Assembly (NCBI GenBank): GCA_023458035.1
Contig: JAEXAX010000030.1
Location: forward strand, 1-64,000
Length of the DNA stretch: 64,000 bases
DNA from: Bacillota bacterium
GTDB taxonomy: Bacteria > Bacillota > Clostridia > Lachnospirales > Lachnospiraceae
Reading direction: 5' to 3'
The notes below the pieces were generated by a model, which worked only from the letters and a program-made list of their open reading frames with translations, searched no databases and had not been told where the DNA came from. The translations under genes and the position numbers were made by a program. Shown piece after piece: positions 1 to 9,174 of the stretch; position 1 is the first letter of the stretch; each line of letters starts with the position of its first letter.

Positions 1-481
1 TTGCTAATTGAGTTTGGCTTGCGACACCATTCTCATCATAGCACAGGAGGCTTTTCTATTTTATCCTCACCGTTTCCAACTTACTCTATTCTCCCCAGCA
101 TAGCTGGGGGATTAGGATTTTCATTCATCATTCTCATTTAACGTTTACAACTCCTTTGACCAAATACAAGGGCTGCCTTCATTTTCAACAATTATATTCG
201 GCTCCGATTCATACCTTGAGAACCGGACAAAAACCACGGATCTTAATTTCATCAAGCACTCCATATTCAGTTATCAAGGTTCCGTCTGTCTTGAGAAATT
301 TGTGAGGGGAGCCCCTCGGATATTTCAGAATATGCTTGTATCTTAAACTGTTTTGTCCATAAAAGCAACCAAAAACAGAAAATCTTTGTCAGAGAATCAT
401 TTACATAAAAAAACCATCCGACACCGACTGACCCATGATCAGTCCGGTAGCAGACAGTTTTTTTCACAAAACTTTATCGTT
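1..481. other. Gene-poor stretch downstream of the MATE gene
   Basis: I find no convincing gene here. A 66-codon minus-strand reading frame at 267-467 starts with GTG, has no ribosome-binding site and resembles nothing I know. Two short GC-rich palindromes (93-109 and 304-317) lack U-tracts. The only interpretable element is the possible terminator at 407-447. Confidence 0.5.
407..447 (-). terminator. Possible terminator of the marR-MATE operon
   Basis: Read on the minus strand, an 8-bp stem with one bulged G (arms 439-447 and 424-431) is followed, after about ten bases, by a run of seven T (407-413). It lies about 35 bases past the MATE stop codon. The gap between stem and T-run is longer than ideal, so the call is tentative. 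Confidence 0.4.
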
Positions 482-1876
482 TCATCCATTTGCAGGCAGC
501 GATCTATCCTCATAAGAACGAATTTTTCTCATTTCCAGAACCAGCCAGGCGGTAGCAGTTCCAAAGGCGATCAAATCGACGATCGGCCCTGCATAGATTA
601 CTCCGTATACCCCAAAGAACTGCGGCAAAATCATCAGCAATGGCAGCAGGATCACTACCTGCTTCAGCAATGATAAAACAGCCCCCTTACCTGCTTGACC
701 GATGGCCTGAAAAAAAGTACTGGCGGCAATCTGCACTCCGTTTAATATGGTAAACAGCAGAAAAACCCGGATATAAATAGTACCGAATTTCACATACATG
801 TCCGATCCCTCACCAAAGATACTGAGCAACTGGGTCGGAAAGAGTTCAAACACGGCAAAGGCCATGCAGGAAATGAACAATGAGAAGCTGAGCGTAAGCT
901 TCACCGTACCGCGTACCCGACGATATTGTCCGGCTCCAAAGTTGTATCCCAGAATGGGCTGTGCTCCCTGTACCACGCCAATGATAACGGCGATAAAGAT
1001 GGCATTCAGCTTCAATACAATACCGGACACAGCCAGCGCCACATCGCTGCCGTAGGACGAAGCCGCCCCATGGGTGCGCAGCATATTATTGGTAACAATC
1101 TGAACAAGCATATTTGAAAACTGGAAGATAAAACCGGATGAGCCCAAGGCAGCAATGCTACGCATCACCCGACTCTTTAATCTAAAACAGTCGCGATCCA
1201 GCTTCACCGAACGAAAGCGGCTAAAATACAGCGCAAAATACAGAGCCGATACGATCTGACTGATGGTGGTTGCCAGAGCCGCCCCGGAGATCCCCCAATG
1301 AAATACGAAAATAAAGATCGGATCCAGGATGGTATTTAAAACCGCACCGATAATGACTGCCATCATGGAACGAATCGGGCTGCCATCGGCCCGCACTAAC
1401 GGATTGGCCGCTATGGTAAACATTAAGAAAGGCAAGCCTATAGCGGTGATGCCGGTATAGGCCTTGGCATAGCCGAGCGTCGCATCCGTCGCCCCGAACA
1501 ACAGCAGCAACGGCTCCAAAAAGAGCAGTACCAGGACAGCCGTCAGCACTCCAAAAATCACCGCCATCGAGATAGCGTTGCCGACGATATGTCCGGCACG
1601 ATTCTGTTGACCACGGCCCATTGACAAATTAAACTCGGCTGCCCCGCCAATACCGCAGAGCAGTCCAAAGGCCAAACAGATGATGGTCAATGGAAAAGAG
1701 ATGCTGGTAGCCGCATTGCCCAGGTAGCCGATACCGCGGCCGATAAAGATCTGATCGACGATATTATATAAGGAATTAAATACATTTGCGATAATCGCCG
1801 GCAACGCCATCGATATCAGTAACCGCGGCAAAGGCAGGGTGCCAAAATCGGCTGCCCCACGTTTCTGATCAGACAT
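482..1876 (-). CDS. MATE family multidrug efflux protein
   Basis: A 464-residue polytopic membrane protein, the usual length for the MATE (NorM/DinF) family, which exports cationic drugs or metabolites in exchange for Na+ or H+. The N-terminal part carries the typical MATE opening (PRLLISMALPAIIANVFN) and the sequence divides into two halves of about six hydrophobic helices. The start lies inside the marR gene: the two reading frames overlap by 8 bases and the GAGGAGG ribosome-binding site is within the end of marR, so translation is probably coupled. The MarR regulator next door very likely controls expression in response to a transported compound. The substrate cannot be read from the sequence. 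Confidence 0.9.
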   Translation of the reverse strand: MSDQKRGAADFGTLPLPRLLISMALPAIIANVFNSLYNIVDQIFIGRGIGYLGNAATSISFPLTIICLAFGLLCGIGGAAEFNLSMGRGQQNRAGHIVGNAISMAVIFGVLTAVLVLLFLEPLLLLFGATDATLGYAKAYTGITAIGLPFLMFTIAANPLVRADGSPIRSMMAVIIGAVLNTILDPIFIFVFHWGISGAALATTISQIVSALYFALYFSRFRSVKLDRDCFRLKSRVMRSIAALGSSGFIFQFSNMLVQIVTNNMLRTHGAASSYGSDVALAVSGIVLKLNAIFIAVIIGVVQGAQPILGYNFGAGQYRRVRGTVKLTLSFSLFISCMAFAVFELFPTQLLSIFGEGSDMYVKFGTIYIRVFLLFTILNGVQIAASTFFQAIGQAGKGAVLSLLKQVVILLPLLMILPQFFGVYGVIYAGPIVDLIAFGTATAWLVLEMRKIRSYEDRSLPANG

Positions 1877-2300
1877 TCGCCTCCTCCTCTCCCAGTAGCT
1901 TGAACAGTAAACACCGAAGCTGCCGCCGTTCTGTTTGATTTAAATTTTCCGTCAGTTTACGTTCTGCCGCCTCGTCAAATTCCCGATATATCGACAATAG
2001 CTTTCCGGCTTCTTCTGCGATCTGTACGATCTTACAGCGCCTGTCATCCGGGTGCAGGTATCGCTCTATCAACCCCTTCTTCTCCAGGTTTTTAATAATG
2101 CCGGTGATAGTCGGATTTGTCATGCCGAAAAATTCCTCGATATCAATCTGACGAACCGTTCCCTTTGGTCTTGACTGGATAAATTTCAAGGTTTTAAACT
2201 GACTGGCCGTCAGCTTGTGGGCAAGCAGACCGGCATTCATAATTTGATCAAAACGACGGGTCGAGCGTTTCAACAGACCGCCGGTTGTATTTATATCCAT
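1869..2300 (-). CDS. MarR family transcriptional regulator of the MATE exporter
   Basis: A 143-residue winged-helix regulator of the MarR family. The central part (about residues 35-100) has the recognition helix and wing pattern, including TNPTITGIIKNLEKKGLIER and the DDRR wing tip. It opens the two-gene operon with the MATE exporter and has a clear GAGGAG ribosome-binding site. The promoter in front holds two copies of a 14-bp operator in opposite orientation, one between the -35 and -10 boxes, so autorepression relieved by a ligand is the likely mode of action. The ligand is unknown. Confidence 0.9.
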   Translation of the reverse strand: MDINTTGGLLKRSTRRFDQIMNAGLLAHKLTASQFKTLKFIQSRPKGTVRQIDIEEFFGMTNPTITGIIKNLEKKGLIERYLHPDDRRCKIVQIAEEAGKLLSIYREFDEAAERKLTENLNQTERRQLRCLLFKLLGEEEANV

Positions 2301-2328
2301 TATATATACTCCTCTATTTCACATTAAA

Positions 2329-2382
2329 CATAGCCACCTATGAAACCAACACAATTTAACATAGGTGGCTATGGAATGTCAA
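2329..2382 (-). promoter_or_regulatory. marR-MATE promoter with paired MarR operators
   Basis: Reading on the minus strand, TTGACA (2377-2382) and TTAAAT (2354-2359) are separated by 17 bases. The motif CATAGCCACCTATG and its reverse complement occur at 2360-2373, filling the spacer, and at 2329-2342, just past the transcription start. Both copies are perfect and each is itself nearly palindromic (CATAG...CTATG). This is the arrangement expected for an autorepressing MarR protein. Confidence 0.85.
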
Positions 2383-2404
2383 GCCGTTTTAAAATATTAT
2401 TCCG

Positions 2405-4225
2405 TTACTGAGGCAATTCAGCCAGAAAACGGCTTGGTTCCAACCTCTTGTCATAGCGGTATTGCAGGGTGCACAGATGCAGCTGATGACGGGCTCTGGT
2501 CATACCGACATAAAACAATCTCCGCTCCTCCTCGATCTCCTCAGCCAGGGTGGCCTTTTTATGCGGAATGATGCCCTCATTTAAGGAAAAAAGATAGACC
2601 ACATCAAATTCAAGTCCCTTGGCGCCATGAAGGGTCGAGAGAACCACTGCCTCCTCCGGCTGTTCCCACTGTTGCTGCTTTAGCTGTTCACCATAAGCCT
2701 CGATGTGGGCAAACCAGGCGCTCAAGTCTTCAAACCCCTCCGCCGATTCCTGCACCGCAGAGAATATATCAGCCAGCTCCTCATAACCAATGCCGCGCTG
2801 TGCGGCATATTCGTCCAAAAAAGTCAGGTAGCCGATCTCATGCCCCAGATATCGAATGGCAGCCGCCGGCTTGCTCTTACTGAGATAATAGACGTCTTCT
2901 TCAAATTCCTCCAGCCGTTCCAGCATCCAGCGTTTATCCCGGTAATAATCCCGCAGATCCTCCCATGAGAACCGACCGCGTCCGAGACTGTCCCGACTGA
3001 TATAGCGCAGCGGCCGGTTCATGATGCGCACAAAATCCTGATTTGTCCCCCCGCCGGCCGCCAGCCGCAGATAAGACTGAATATCCTTGGCGATCCAATG
3101 AGTATACAGATTGGCAGCTCTATCTCGGATGGTAAAGGGAATGTTGTATTCCAGTAATCTGGCCGCCAGGATGCCGGCATCTGTATGCGAGCGATACAAA
3201 AAAGCCATTTCTGAGAGTGGCAGACCGACCCGTCTGCGCTCTAGAATCTCTTGCAGAAAAAAATCATTCTGGGTCTGACTACTCCTAAAGATGTGCAGGC
3301 GGATGGGCTCCCCGACCGATCCGACCGCTGCCAGCTGCTTTTCATAACGATGGCTGTTGTGCCGAATCACCTGTTGAGCAGCCGACAGGATAGCCTTGGT
3401 TGACCGATAATTGTCCTGCAAAATTAATTTTTTGGCGCTCGGATAACGACGATAGAAATCCAACATGATCTCAGGCCTCGAACCGCGAAAGCTGTAAATC
3501 GACTGATCATCATCACCCACCGCAAACAGATTGTCAAGTGGAGCGGCAAGGGCGGTGATGATATCATATTGCAGAAGATTGATATCCTGAAACTCATCTA
3601 TCAGGATATATCGGAATTTATCGCGCCACAGCTGCAGATACTCGGGATGTTCATCAAATAATATCTTAGTCCGTGTCAACAAATCGTCAAAATCCAGCTT
3701 GCCGGATCGCTGCTTGGCTGCTTCATAACGGCTGACAAACCATGCAAAATCCTCTCCGGTACAATTCAGCGGATGATAATGGGCCGCCTCGATCATGTTG
3801 TTTTTCTGCAAACTAATCTCGGCCGCCACTCGGGCAGTCAGATCCATCACCTCATCCTCCCGTCCCGGATAACGCTTTCGCACCAGTCCACTCAGCAGCT
3901 GCTGCCTTTGCTCCTCTGTCAGGATGGCGGTCCGATCAAAACCGTAGGCATGGCGAAGGATACCGAAAAACACTGAGTGAAAGGTGCCGAAGGTGACCGG
4001 CAGACGATGTTTTTCCAATGCAAAAAAGCGATCCTTCATCTCACCGGCAGCTGCCTTGGTGAAAGTAATGACCGCTATGCGGGCGGGATCAACCCCGCAG
4101 GTATGAATCAGATGATGGATACGGCCGATAATGATAAAGGTCTTACCGGCCCCCGGTCCTGCCAGCACCAAGGCAGGCCCCTTCTCGTGCGAGACAGCCT
4201 GCCACTGGGTTTTGCTATATTGCAT
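2405..4225 (-). CDS. UvrD/Rep-type superfamily 1 DNA helicase
   Basis: A 606-residue ATP-dependent 3'-5' DNA helicase. Visible motifs are the Q-motif region, Walker A (GPGAGKT, about residues 23-29), motif II around LIDEFQDI, motif III (VGDDDQSIYSFRG) and the C-terminal VVLSTLHGAKGLEFDVVYL and RRLFYVGMTRAR. It is over 100 residues shorter than UvrD or PcrA, lacking their C-terminal tail, which matches a group of short clostridial UvrD-like helicases of undefined role. The start codon overlaps the gltX stop by one base (TAATG), so it is the last gene of the purE-purM-purN-purD-gltX run. No terminator is seen between it and marR. Confidence 0.92.
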   Translation of the reverse strand: MQYSKTQWQAVSHEKGPALVLAGPGAGKTFIIIGRIHHLIHTCGVDPARIAVITFTKAAAGEMKDRFFALEKHRLPVTFGTFHSVFFGILRHAYGFDRTAILTEEQRQQLLSGLVRKRYPGREDEVMDLTARVAAEISLQKNNMIEAAHYHPLNCTGEDFAWFVSRYEAAKQRSGKLDFDDLLTRTKILFDEHPEYLQLWRDKFRYILIDEFQDINLLQYDIITALAAPLDNLFAVGDDDQSIYSFRGSRPEIMLDFYRRYPSAKKLILQDNYRSTKAILSAAQQVIRHNSHRYEKQLAAVGSVGEPIRLHIFRSSQTQNDFFLQEILERRRVGLPLSEMAFLYRSHTDAGILAARLLEYNIPFTIRDRAANLYTHWIAKDIQSYLRLAAGGGTNQDFVRIMNRPLRYISRDSLGRGRFSWEDLRDYYRDKRWMLERLEEFEEDVYYLSKSKPAAAIRYLGHEIGYLTFLDEYAAQRGIGYEELADIFSAVQESAEGFEDLSAWFAHIEAYGEQLKQQQWEQPEEAVVLSTLHGAKGLEFDVVYLFSLNEGIIPHKKATLAEEIEEERRLFYVGMTRARHQLHLCTLQYRYDKRLEPSRFLAELPQ

Positions 4226-5685
4226 TAAGCCAATTCCTCTTTCAGCTTTTCGATGGCTGCTTCGATACGGCGCAACGACTCTTCCTTCCCCAAGACCTCC
4301 AGGATCTCAGTAGCTCCGGCCGGCGTCATCTGCAATCCGGACAGGGCGGTGCGGATCGGCCACATTACATAGCCATTCTTATAGGCTCTCTCACCGGCGA
4401 AGGCTACCAGGACGGCAAAGAGGGCATCATTGGTATAATCCTCCTGCGCGTTCAACACCGGCAATACCTCCTGCAACAAGGACAATGAGGATTCCTTGGT
4501 CGTCTTCATTTTTTTATGAATGTACAGATCTGAGCTGTATTCCGGCACCTCGGCAAAGAAGGCAACCATCGGCGCAATGTCCGTGAAGACCTCGATTCTG
4601 GTCTTCACCATGGATGCCACCTTGGCCAGATTCATGCCGACCGGCAGGACAGCCTCCAGATACGGCTTCGCCTTCTTCAAAAAGGCCGCCTCATCCATCT
4701 GCTTCATGTATTCGCTGTTCATCCAGCGCAGCTTTACCATATCGAAGACTGCCGGAGACTTGCTCATATGATGATAGTCAAAGAATTCGATCAGCTCCTC
4801 CAGGGAGAAGATCTCGCGATTGTCGGCCGGACTCCACCCCAGCAGGGCTACAAAATTTACAATAGCCTCGGAGATAAAGCCCTGCTCCAGCAGATCCTCA
4901 TAGGATGAATGACCGCTGCGCTTCGACAGCTTCTTGTGCTGCTCATCGGTGATCAGCGGGCAGTGTACATAAACCGGCTTCTCCCAGCCAAAAGCCTCGT
5001 ACAGCAGATTATACTTCGGAGTCGATGACAGATACTCGTTTCCCCGTACCACATGCGTGATTCCCATCAGGTGATCATCAATAACATTGGCAAAATTATA
5101 GGTCGGATATCCATCGGACTTGATCAGGATCATGTCATCCAGTTCGCTGTTATTAACCTCGATATGTCCATAAATCTCATCGTCAAAGGATGTTGTGCCT
5201 TCCGACGGCACATTCTGACGAATGACATACGGTCCCCCGGCGGCCAGCTTAGCTTCCACCTCTTCCGGTGTCAAACGCAGACAATGCTTATCGTAAATGG
5301 TAATCTCCTTATCACCCATCCCCCGCTTCAGACTCTCCAGACGTTCTTTATCACAGAAACAATAATAGGCTTTGCCGCGGGAGATCAGCTCTTTTGCATA
5401 TTCCAGATAGATACCGGAGGCCATACGCTCAGACTGTACATACGGACCGACTGTGCCCGGCTTATCCGGCCCCTCGTCATGAAGCAGACCGGTCTTTTGC
5501 ATGGTCCGATAAATAATGTCGAGGGCCTCCTCGACATAACGCTCCTGGTCGGTATCTTCGATCCGCAGCAGGAAGGTACCGCCTTCGTGCTTGGCCAGCA
5601 GATATGCATATAAAGCTGTTCTTAAATTTCCTACATGCATCCGGCCGGTCGGACTGGGTGCAAATCTGGTTCTTACATTACTCAT
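4225..5685 (-). CDS. gltX: Glutamate-tRNA ligase
   Basis: Glutamyl-tRNA synthetase, 486 residues, the class I enzyme that charges tRNA-Glu (and often tRNA-Gln in Gram-positives, followed by amidation). The HIGH-type motif appears as HVGN (residues 17-20) after FAPSPTG, and the KMSKS-type loop as KLSKRSG about residues 253-259. The C-terminal anticodon-binding part is complete. It overlaps purD by 4 bases at its start and the helicase by 1 base at its end, so it is embedded in the purine operon. The separate tRNA-Gln(TTG) gene at 19.1 kb gives no direct information on whether this GluRS is non-discriminating. Confidence 0.96.
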   Translation of the reverse strand: MSNVRTRFAPSPTGRMHVGNLRTALYAYLLAKHEGGTFLLRIEDTDQERYVEEALDIIYRTMQKTGLLHDEGPDKPGTVGPYVQSERMASGIYLEYAKELISRGKAYYCFCDKERLESLKRGMGDKEITIYDKHCLRLTPEEVEAKLAAGGPYVIRQNVPSEGTTSFDDEIYGHIEVNNSELDDMILIKSDGYPTYNFANVIDDHLMGITHVVRGNEYLSSTPKYNLLYEAFGWEKPVYVHCPLITDEQHKKLSKRSGHSSYEDLLEQGFISEAIVNFVALLGWSPADNREIFSLEELIEFFDYHHMSKSPAVFDMVKLRWMNSEYMKQMDEAAFLKKAKPYLEAVLPVGMNLAKVASMVKTRIEVFTDIAPMVAFFAEVPEYSSDLYIHKKMKTTKESSLSLLQEVLPVLNAQEDYTNDALFAVLVAFAGERAYKNGYVMWPIRTALSGLQMTPAGATEILEVLGKEESLRRIEAAIEKLKEELA

Positions 5686-6953
5686 TGTTCGTCTATCGCC
5701 TTTCCAATGTCATTTCTCATATATTTGTTGGCAAAGTCCACCCAGGCAGTGGCCTCATATGCCTTTTTTCTGGCTTCCGCCAGACTGTTACCAAGGGCAG
5801 TGATACCAAGAACCCGTCCGCCGGCGGTAATGATCTGCCCATCCTGTTCTGCAGTTCCGGCATGGAAGGCAAAATAATCCCTCTGTCCGACAAATCGCTC
5901 CAAGCCATAAATCGGATATCCTTTTTCATAAGCAAGCGGATATCCGTCACTGGACAACACCACACAAACCGCCGCCTGATCAGAAAAATCCAGCTCAATT
6001 TCTGAAAGACTGCCGTCGATACAAGCCTCGATCACATCCATAATATCATTTTTCATTCTCGGCAGCACCACCTGCGTTTCAGGATCACCGAAGCGGGCAT
6101 TGTATTCCAGCACCTTCGGTCCGTCTGCCGTCAGCATCAGACCGAAGAAAATGATGCCCTTAAATTCCCTGCCCTCCGAACGCATGGCATCCACCGTTGC
6201 CCGGTAGATATGCTCGTGGCAGTAGGCATCCACCTCCTCTGTGTAAAAGGGGCTTGGTGAGAAGGTTCCCATACCGCCGGTATTTAAACCCTCGTCATTA
6301 TCCTTGGCTCGCTTATGATCCTGGGCACTGCTCATCGGCCGGACTGTCTTCCCGTCCACAAAGGACAAAACCGACACCTCACGGCCGATCATAAACTCCT
6401 CAACCACCAGCTTGGCGCCGGCGGCTCCGAATTTCCGATCTACCATAATCTCCTTGACACCGGCCAATGCCTGATCCCGGTTTTCACAGATCAATACGCC
6501 CTTGCCAAGCGCCAATCCGTCTGCCTTTAAGACGATCGGATAGGCCGCGCTTTTCAGATAAGCGGTCGCTTCGTCTACCGAATCAAAAACTTCATAAGCG
6601 GCTGTCGGAATGCCATAGCGCTTCATCAGATCCTTGGCGAAGGCCTTCGAACTTTCGAGAACCACCGCATTCTTGCGTGGTCCGAAAATCCGAAGACCGG
6701 CTGCCTCAAACAGGTCTACAATACCGGCGCTGAGCGGATCATCCATACCGACGATGGTCACATCGACTGCTTCATTTTTTGCAAAAGCGAGCAGCTTGTC
6801 CAGTTCCATGGCCCCGATCGGCACACAGATTGCCTCCCCGGCGATACCGGCATTGCCCGGTGCACAGTAGACCTCGGATACCCGTTTACTTTTTAACACT
6901 GCCTGTACGATGGCATGCTCTCTGCCGCCGCTGCCGATCACCAATACCTTCAT
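5682..6953 (-). CDS. purD: Phosphoribosylamine-glycine ligase
   Basis: PurD (GAR synthetase), about 423 residues, joins phosphoribosylamine and glycine with ATP in step two of purine synthesis. It starts with the family signature [15 protein letters not shown], has ATP-grasp residues in the middle ([13 protein letters not shown]) and the metal-binding [15 protein letters not shown] chose the ATG at 6953 because it gives the normal N-terminus and overlaps the purN stop by 4 bases (ATGA); an in-frame start seven codons earlier is less likely. Part of purE-purM-purN-purD-gltX. Confidence 0.96.
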   Translation of the reverse strand: MKVLVIGSGGREHAIVQAVLKSKRVSEVYCAPGNAGIAGEAICVPIGAMELDKLLAFAKNEAVDVTIVGMDDPLSAGIVDLFEAAGLRIFGPRKNAVVLESSKAFAKDLMKRYGIPTAAYEVFDSVDEATAYLKSAAYPIVLKADGLALGKGVLICENRDQALAGVKEIMVDRKFGAAGAKLVVEEFMIGREVSVLSFVDGKTVRPMSSAQDHKRAKDNDEGLNTGGMGTFSPSPFYTEEVDAYCHEHIYRATVDAMRSEGREFKGIIFFGLMLTADGPKVLEYNARFGDPETQVVLPRMKNDIMDVIEACIDGSLSEIELDFSDQAAVCVVLSSDGYPLAYEKGYPIYGLERFVGQRDYFAFHAGTAEQDGQIITAGGRVLGITALGNSLAEARKKAYEATAWVDFANKYMRNDIGKAIDEQ

Positions 6954-7585
6954 GCTTTTTCCTCCGTCACCCAAACCGCCTGTCCATCCGTTTTGACCCG
7001 ACCGGTCGCGATCGCATCAATGGCTGCCGGCAGCAGCTGCCACTCAGCCTCTTCCATCACCCGTCGCTGCAGCTGCTCCGCCGTATCCTGCGGCCGCACG
7101 GCTACCGTCTTTTGCAGCAGGATGGGGCCGGTGTCACAGCCATTGTCTACAAAATGAACCGTCGCTCCGCTCACCTTGACACCGCGTGCCAGCACCGCCT
7201 CATGCACATGAAGACCGTAGTAACCTTTTCCACAAAAAGACGGGATCAAAGACGGGTGAATATTCAAGATCCGCTGCGGAAATGCCTCTACCAGGCAGGG
7301 CGGGATATTGACCAGAAAACCGGCCAAGACGACCAGATCGATACCGGCCTCCCGCAGTGACTGCAGTAAGGCCTGATGGAAGTCCTCCCGCTCAGAAAAC
7401 TGCTTCGGTGAGATCACGCTGTGCGCTATTCCGGCTCGGGCGGCTCGCTCCAGCGCATAGGCTGAGGCATTATTACTGATGACGAGCGCAAGCTCGCTGT
7501 TTCGAATGGTTCCGGCGTGGATGCCATCTATAATGGCCTGCAGGTTTGTTCCCCCACCGGAAACCAACACTGCAATTTTTAGCAT
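6950..7585 (-). CDS. purN: Phosphoribosylglycinamide formyltransferase
   Basis: PurN (GART), 211 residues, transfers a formyl group from 10-formyl-tetrahydrofolate to GAR. The N-terminus [20 protein letters not shown] is the standard phosphate-binding start. The catalytic stretch [10 protein letters not shown], the downstream His in [15 protein letters not shown] and the Asp of that same segment are present. It overlaps purM by 7 bases and purD by 4. Having the folate-dependent enzyme, not PurT, means purine synthesis here depends on one-carbon folates at this step. Confidence 0.96.
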   Translation of the reverse strand: MLKIAVLVSGGGTNLQAIIDGIHAGTIRNSELALVISNNASAYALERAARAGIAHSVISPKQFSEREDFHQALLQSLREAGIDLVVLAGFLVNIPPCLVEAFPQRILNIHPSLIPSFCGKGYYGLHVHEAVLARGVKVSGATVHFVDNGCDTGPILLQKTVAVRPQDTAEQLQRRVMEEAEWQLLPAAIDAIATGRVKTDGQAVWVTEEKA

Positions 7586-8604
7586 ACTGTAATTCCCTTT
7601 TCTCCGTCTTCGATACGGCCGATCACATAAGCTGTTTCACCGGCCGCCCTCAATGCTTCCATAGCTTTCTCAACTTCGTCCGCCGATACCACGATCATCA
7701 TACCGATACCCATGTTAAAGGTGTTATACATCATCTCTTCTTTGATATCGCCGTCGTTCTTCAGCATCTTAAAGATCGGCGGCAACGGATAGCTCTGCTT
7801 TTCGATAACGGCCCGCCTGCCTTCCGGAAGCATCCGCGGAACGTTTTCATAAAAACCGCCGCCGGTGATATGGCTACAGGCTTTCACCCGGACGCCGGCT
7901 TCTTTCACCCGCTTCATGGCCTGCACATATATCCTGGTCGGAACCAGCAGCGCCTCACCAAGGGTTTTTCCAAGACTGTCATAATAAACATTCAAGGCTT
8001 CTTCGGTCATGGAAAAGACCTTTCTGACTAACGAGAAGCCATTGCTGTGTACGCCGGATGAAGCGATACCGATGATCACATCACCGGCTGTCACCTCTTT
8101 GCCGTTAATCAGGTCCTTTTCATCCACTACACCGACCGCAAAGCCGGCCAAGTCGTATTCCTCGACCGGGTAAAAGCCCGGCATCTCGGCTGTCTCACCG
8201 CCGACCAGGGCCGCCCCGGCCATTTGGCAGCCGGCGGCCACACCCTTGACGATCTCGGCGATTTTCTCCGGATAATTTCTACCGCAGGCAATATAATCCA
8301 GGAAAAATAACGGCTCCCCGCCGGCACAGGCGATATCATTGACACACATGGCCACACAGTCAATGCCGATGGTATCATGGCGATCCAGCAAAAAGGCCAG
8401 CTTCAGCTTGGTGCCCACACCATCGGTACCGGAAACCAATACCGGATGCTCCATATCCTTAAACTTCTGCGCCGAGAAAGCACCGGAAAAACCGCCCAAG
8501 CCGGTCATTACCTCCGGTCGCATGGTCTTTGCCACATGTTCCTTCATCAGCTCTACCGAACGATATCCGGCTTCGATATCCACTCCCGCTTTCTTGTAGT
8601 CCAT
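7579..8604 (-). CDS. purM: Phosphoribosylformylglycinamidine cyclo-ligase
   Basis: PurM (AIR synthetase), about 341 residues, closes the imidazole ring using ATP. Recognisable segments are GLGGFSGAF, the [10 protein letters not shown] loop, the [23 protein letters not shown] segment and the C-terminal [11 protein letters not shown] prefer the second ATG (8604): the ribosome-binding site GGAGG directly abuts the first ATG (8610) and stands six bases from the second. Five to eleven bases separate it from purE, and it overlaps purN at its end. Confidence 0.95.
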   Translation of the reverse strand: MDYKKAGVDIEAGYRSVELMKEHVAKTMRPEVMTGLGGFSGAFSAQKFKDMEHPVLVSGTDGVGTKLKLAFLLDRHDTIGIDCVAMCVNDIACAGGEPLFFLDYIACGRNYPEKIAEIVKGVAAGCQMAGAALVGGETAEMPGFYPVEEYDLAGFAVGVVDEKDLINGKEVTAGDVIIGIASSGVHSNGFSLVRKVFSMTEEALNVYYDSLGKTLGEALLVPTRIYVQAMKRVKEAGVRVKACSHITGGGFYENVPRMLPEGRRAVIEKQSYPLPPIFKMLKNDGDIKEEMMYNTFNMGIGMMIVVSADEVEKAMEALRAAGETAYVIGRIEDGEKGITVC

Positions 8605-8615
8605 CGTCATCCTCC

Positions 8616-9125
8616 TTACTGTGCCAAATAAGCGCGATAACCGATCTCATCGAGCTTGATTGCCTTGGCCGCCACCTGCCGCTTCAGATCTTCCTTATAG
8701 TCCTTCAGCCGCTGCAACAGCTTCCCATCCGAGGTGGCAAGGATCTTGGCCGCCAGGATACCGGCATTGGCCCCGCCGTTTATGGCGACTGTAGCCACCG
8801 GGATACCGCTTGGCATCTGTACGATAGAATAAAGAGAATCGCGACCGCCGAGTGACGTCGTATGCATCGGCACACCGATCACCGGCAGGGGAAAAATCGC
8901 TGCGCACATGCCCGGCAGATGCGCTGCCATTCCGGCTCCGGCGATGATGACCTTCCACCCCTTTGCCTCTGCCGAATTGGCATATTCAAAGAAAACATCC
9001 GGTTCGCGGTGGGCGGAGATCACGGTAACCTCATACGAAACACCAAGTTGCTCCAACACCTCACACGCTTTACTCATTACAGCCAAGTCCGAGTCACTGC
9101 CCATTACAATTCCTACTTTTGCCAT
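8616..9125 (-). CDS. purE: N5-carboxyaminoimidazole ribonucleotide mutase (PurE, class I type)
   Basis: PurE, 169 residues, makes CAIR. The phosphate loop [11 protein letters not shown], the SAHREPD motif, [13 protein letters not shown] and SLYSIVQMP are all present. The IVQMP and [16 protein letters not shown] stretch resembles class I PurE, which uses N5-CAIR made by PurK. No purK is found in this window, so either purK lies elsewhere or the assignment to class I needs care. First gene of the purE-purM-purN-purD-gltX-helicase run; 49 bases separate it from the peptidase gene upstream. Confidence 0.95.
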   Translation of the reverse strand: MAKVGIVMGSDSDLAVMSKACEVLEQLGVSYEVTVISAHREPDVFFEYANSAEAKGWKVIIAGAGMAAHLPGMCAAIFPLPVIGVPMHTTSLGGRDSLYSIVQMPSGIPVATVAINGGANAGILAAKILATSDGKLLQRLKDYKEDLKRQVAAKAIKLDEIGYRAYLAQ

Positions 9126-9174
9126 TGCGTTCTCCTTTTTCTATACAGAAAGCGATTCAGTTGTCGTTACCATT

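Noticed and set aside
267..467. 66-codon minus-strand frame after the MATE gene
   Set aside because: GTG start without ribosome-binding site, no recognisable sequence, and it runs through the likely terminator.
5053..5613. Long plus-strand frame opposite gltX
   Set aside because: It is the complement of an intact, highly conserved gltX and has no ribosome-binding site or family match.
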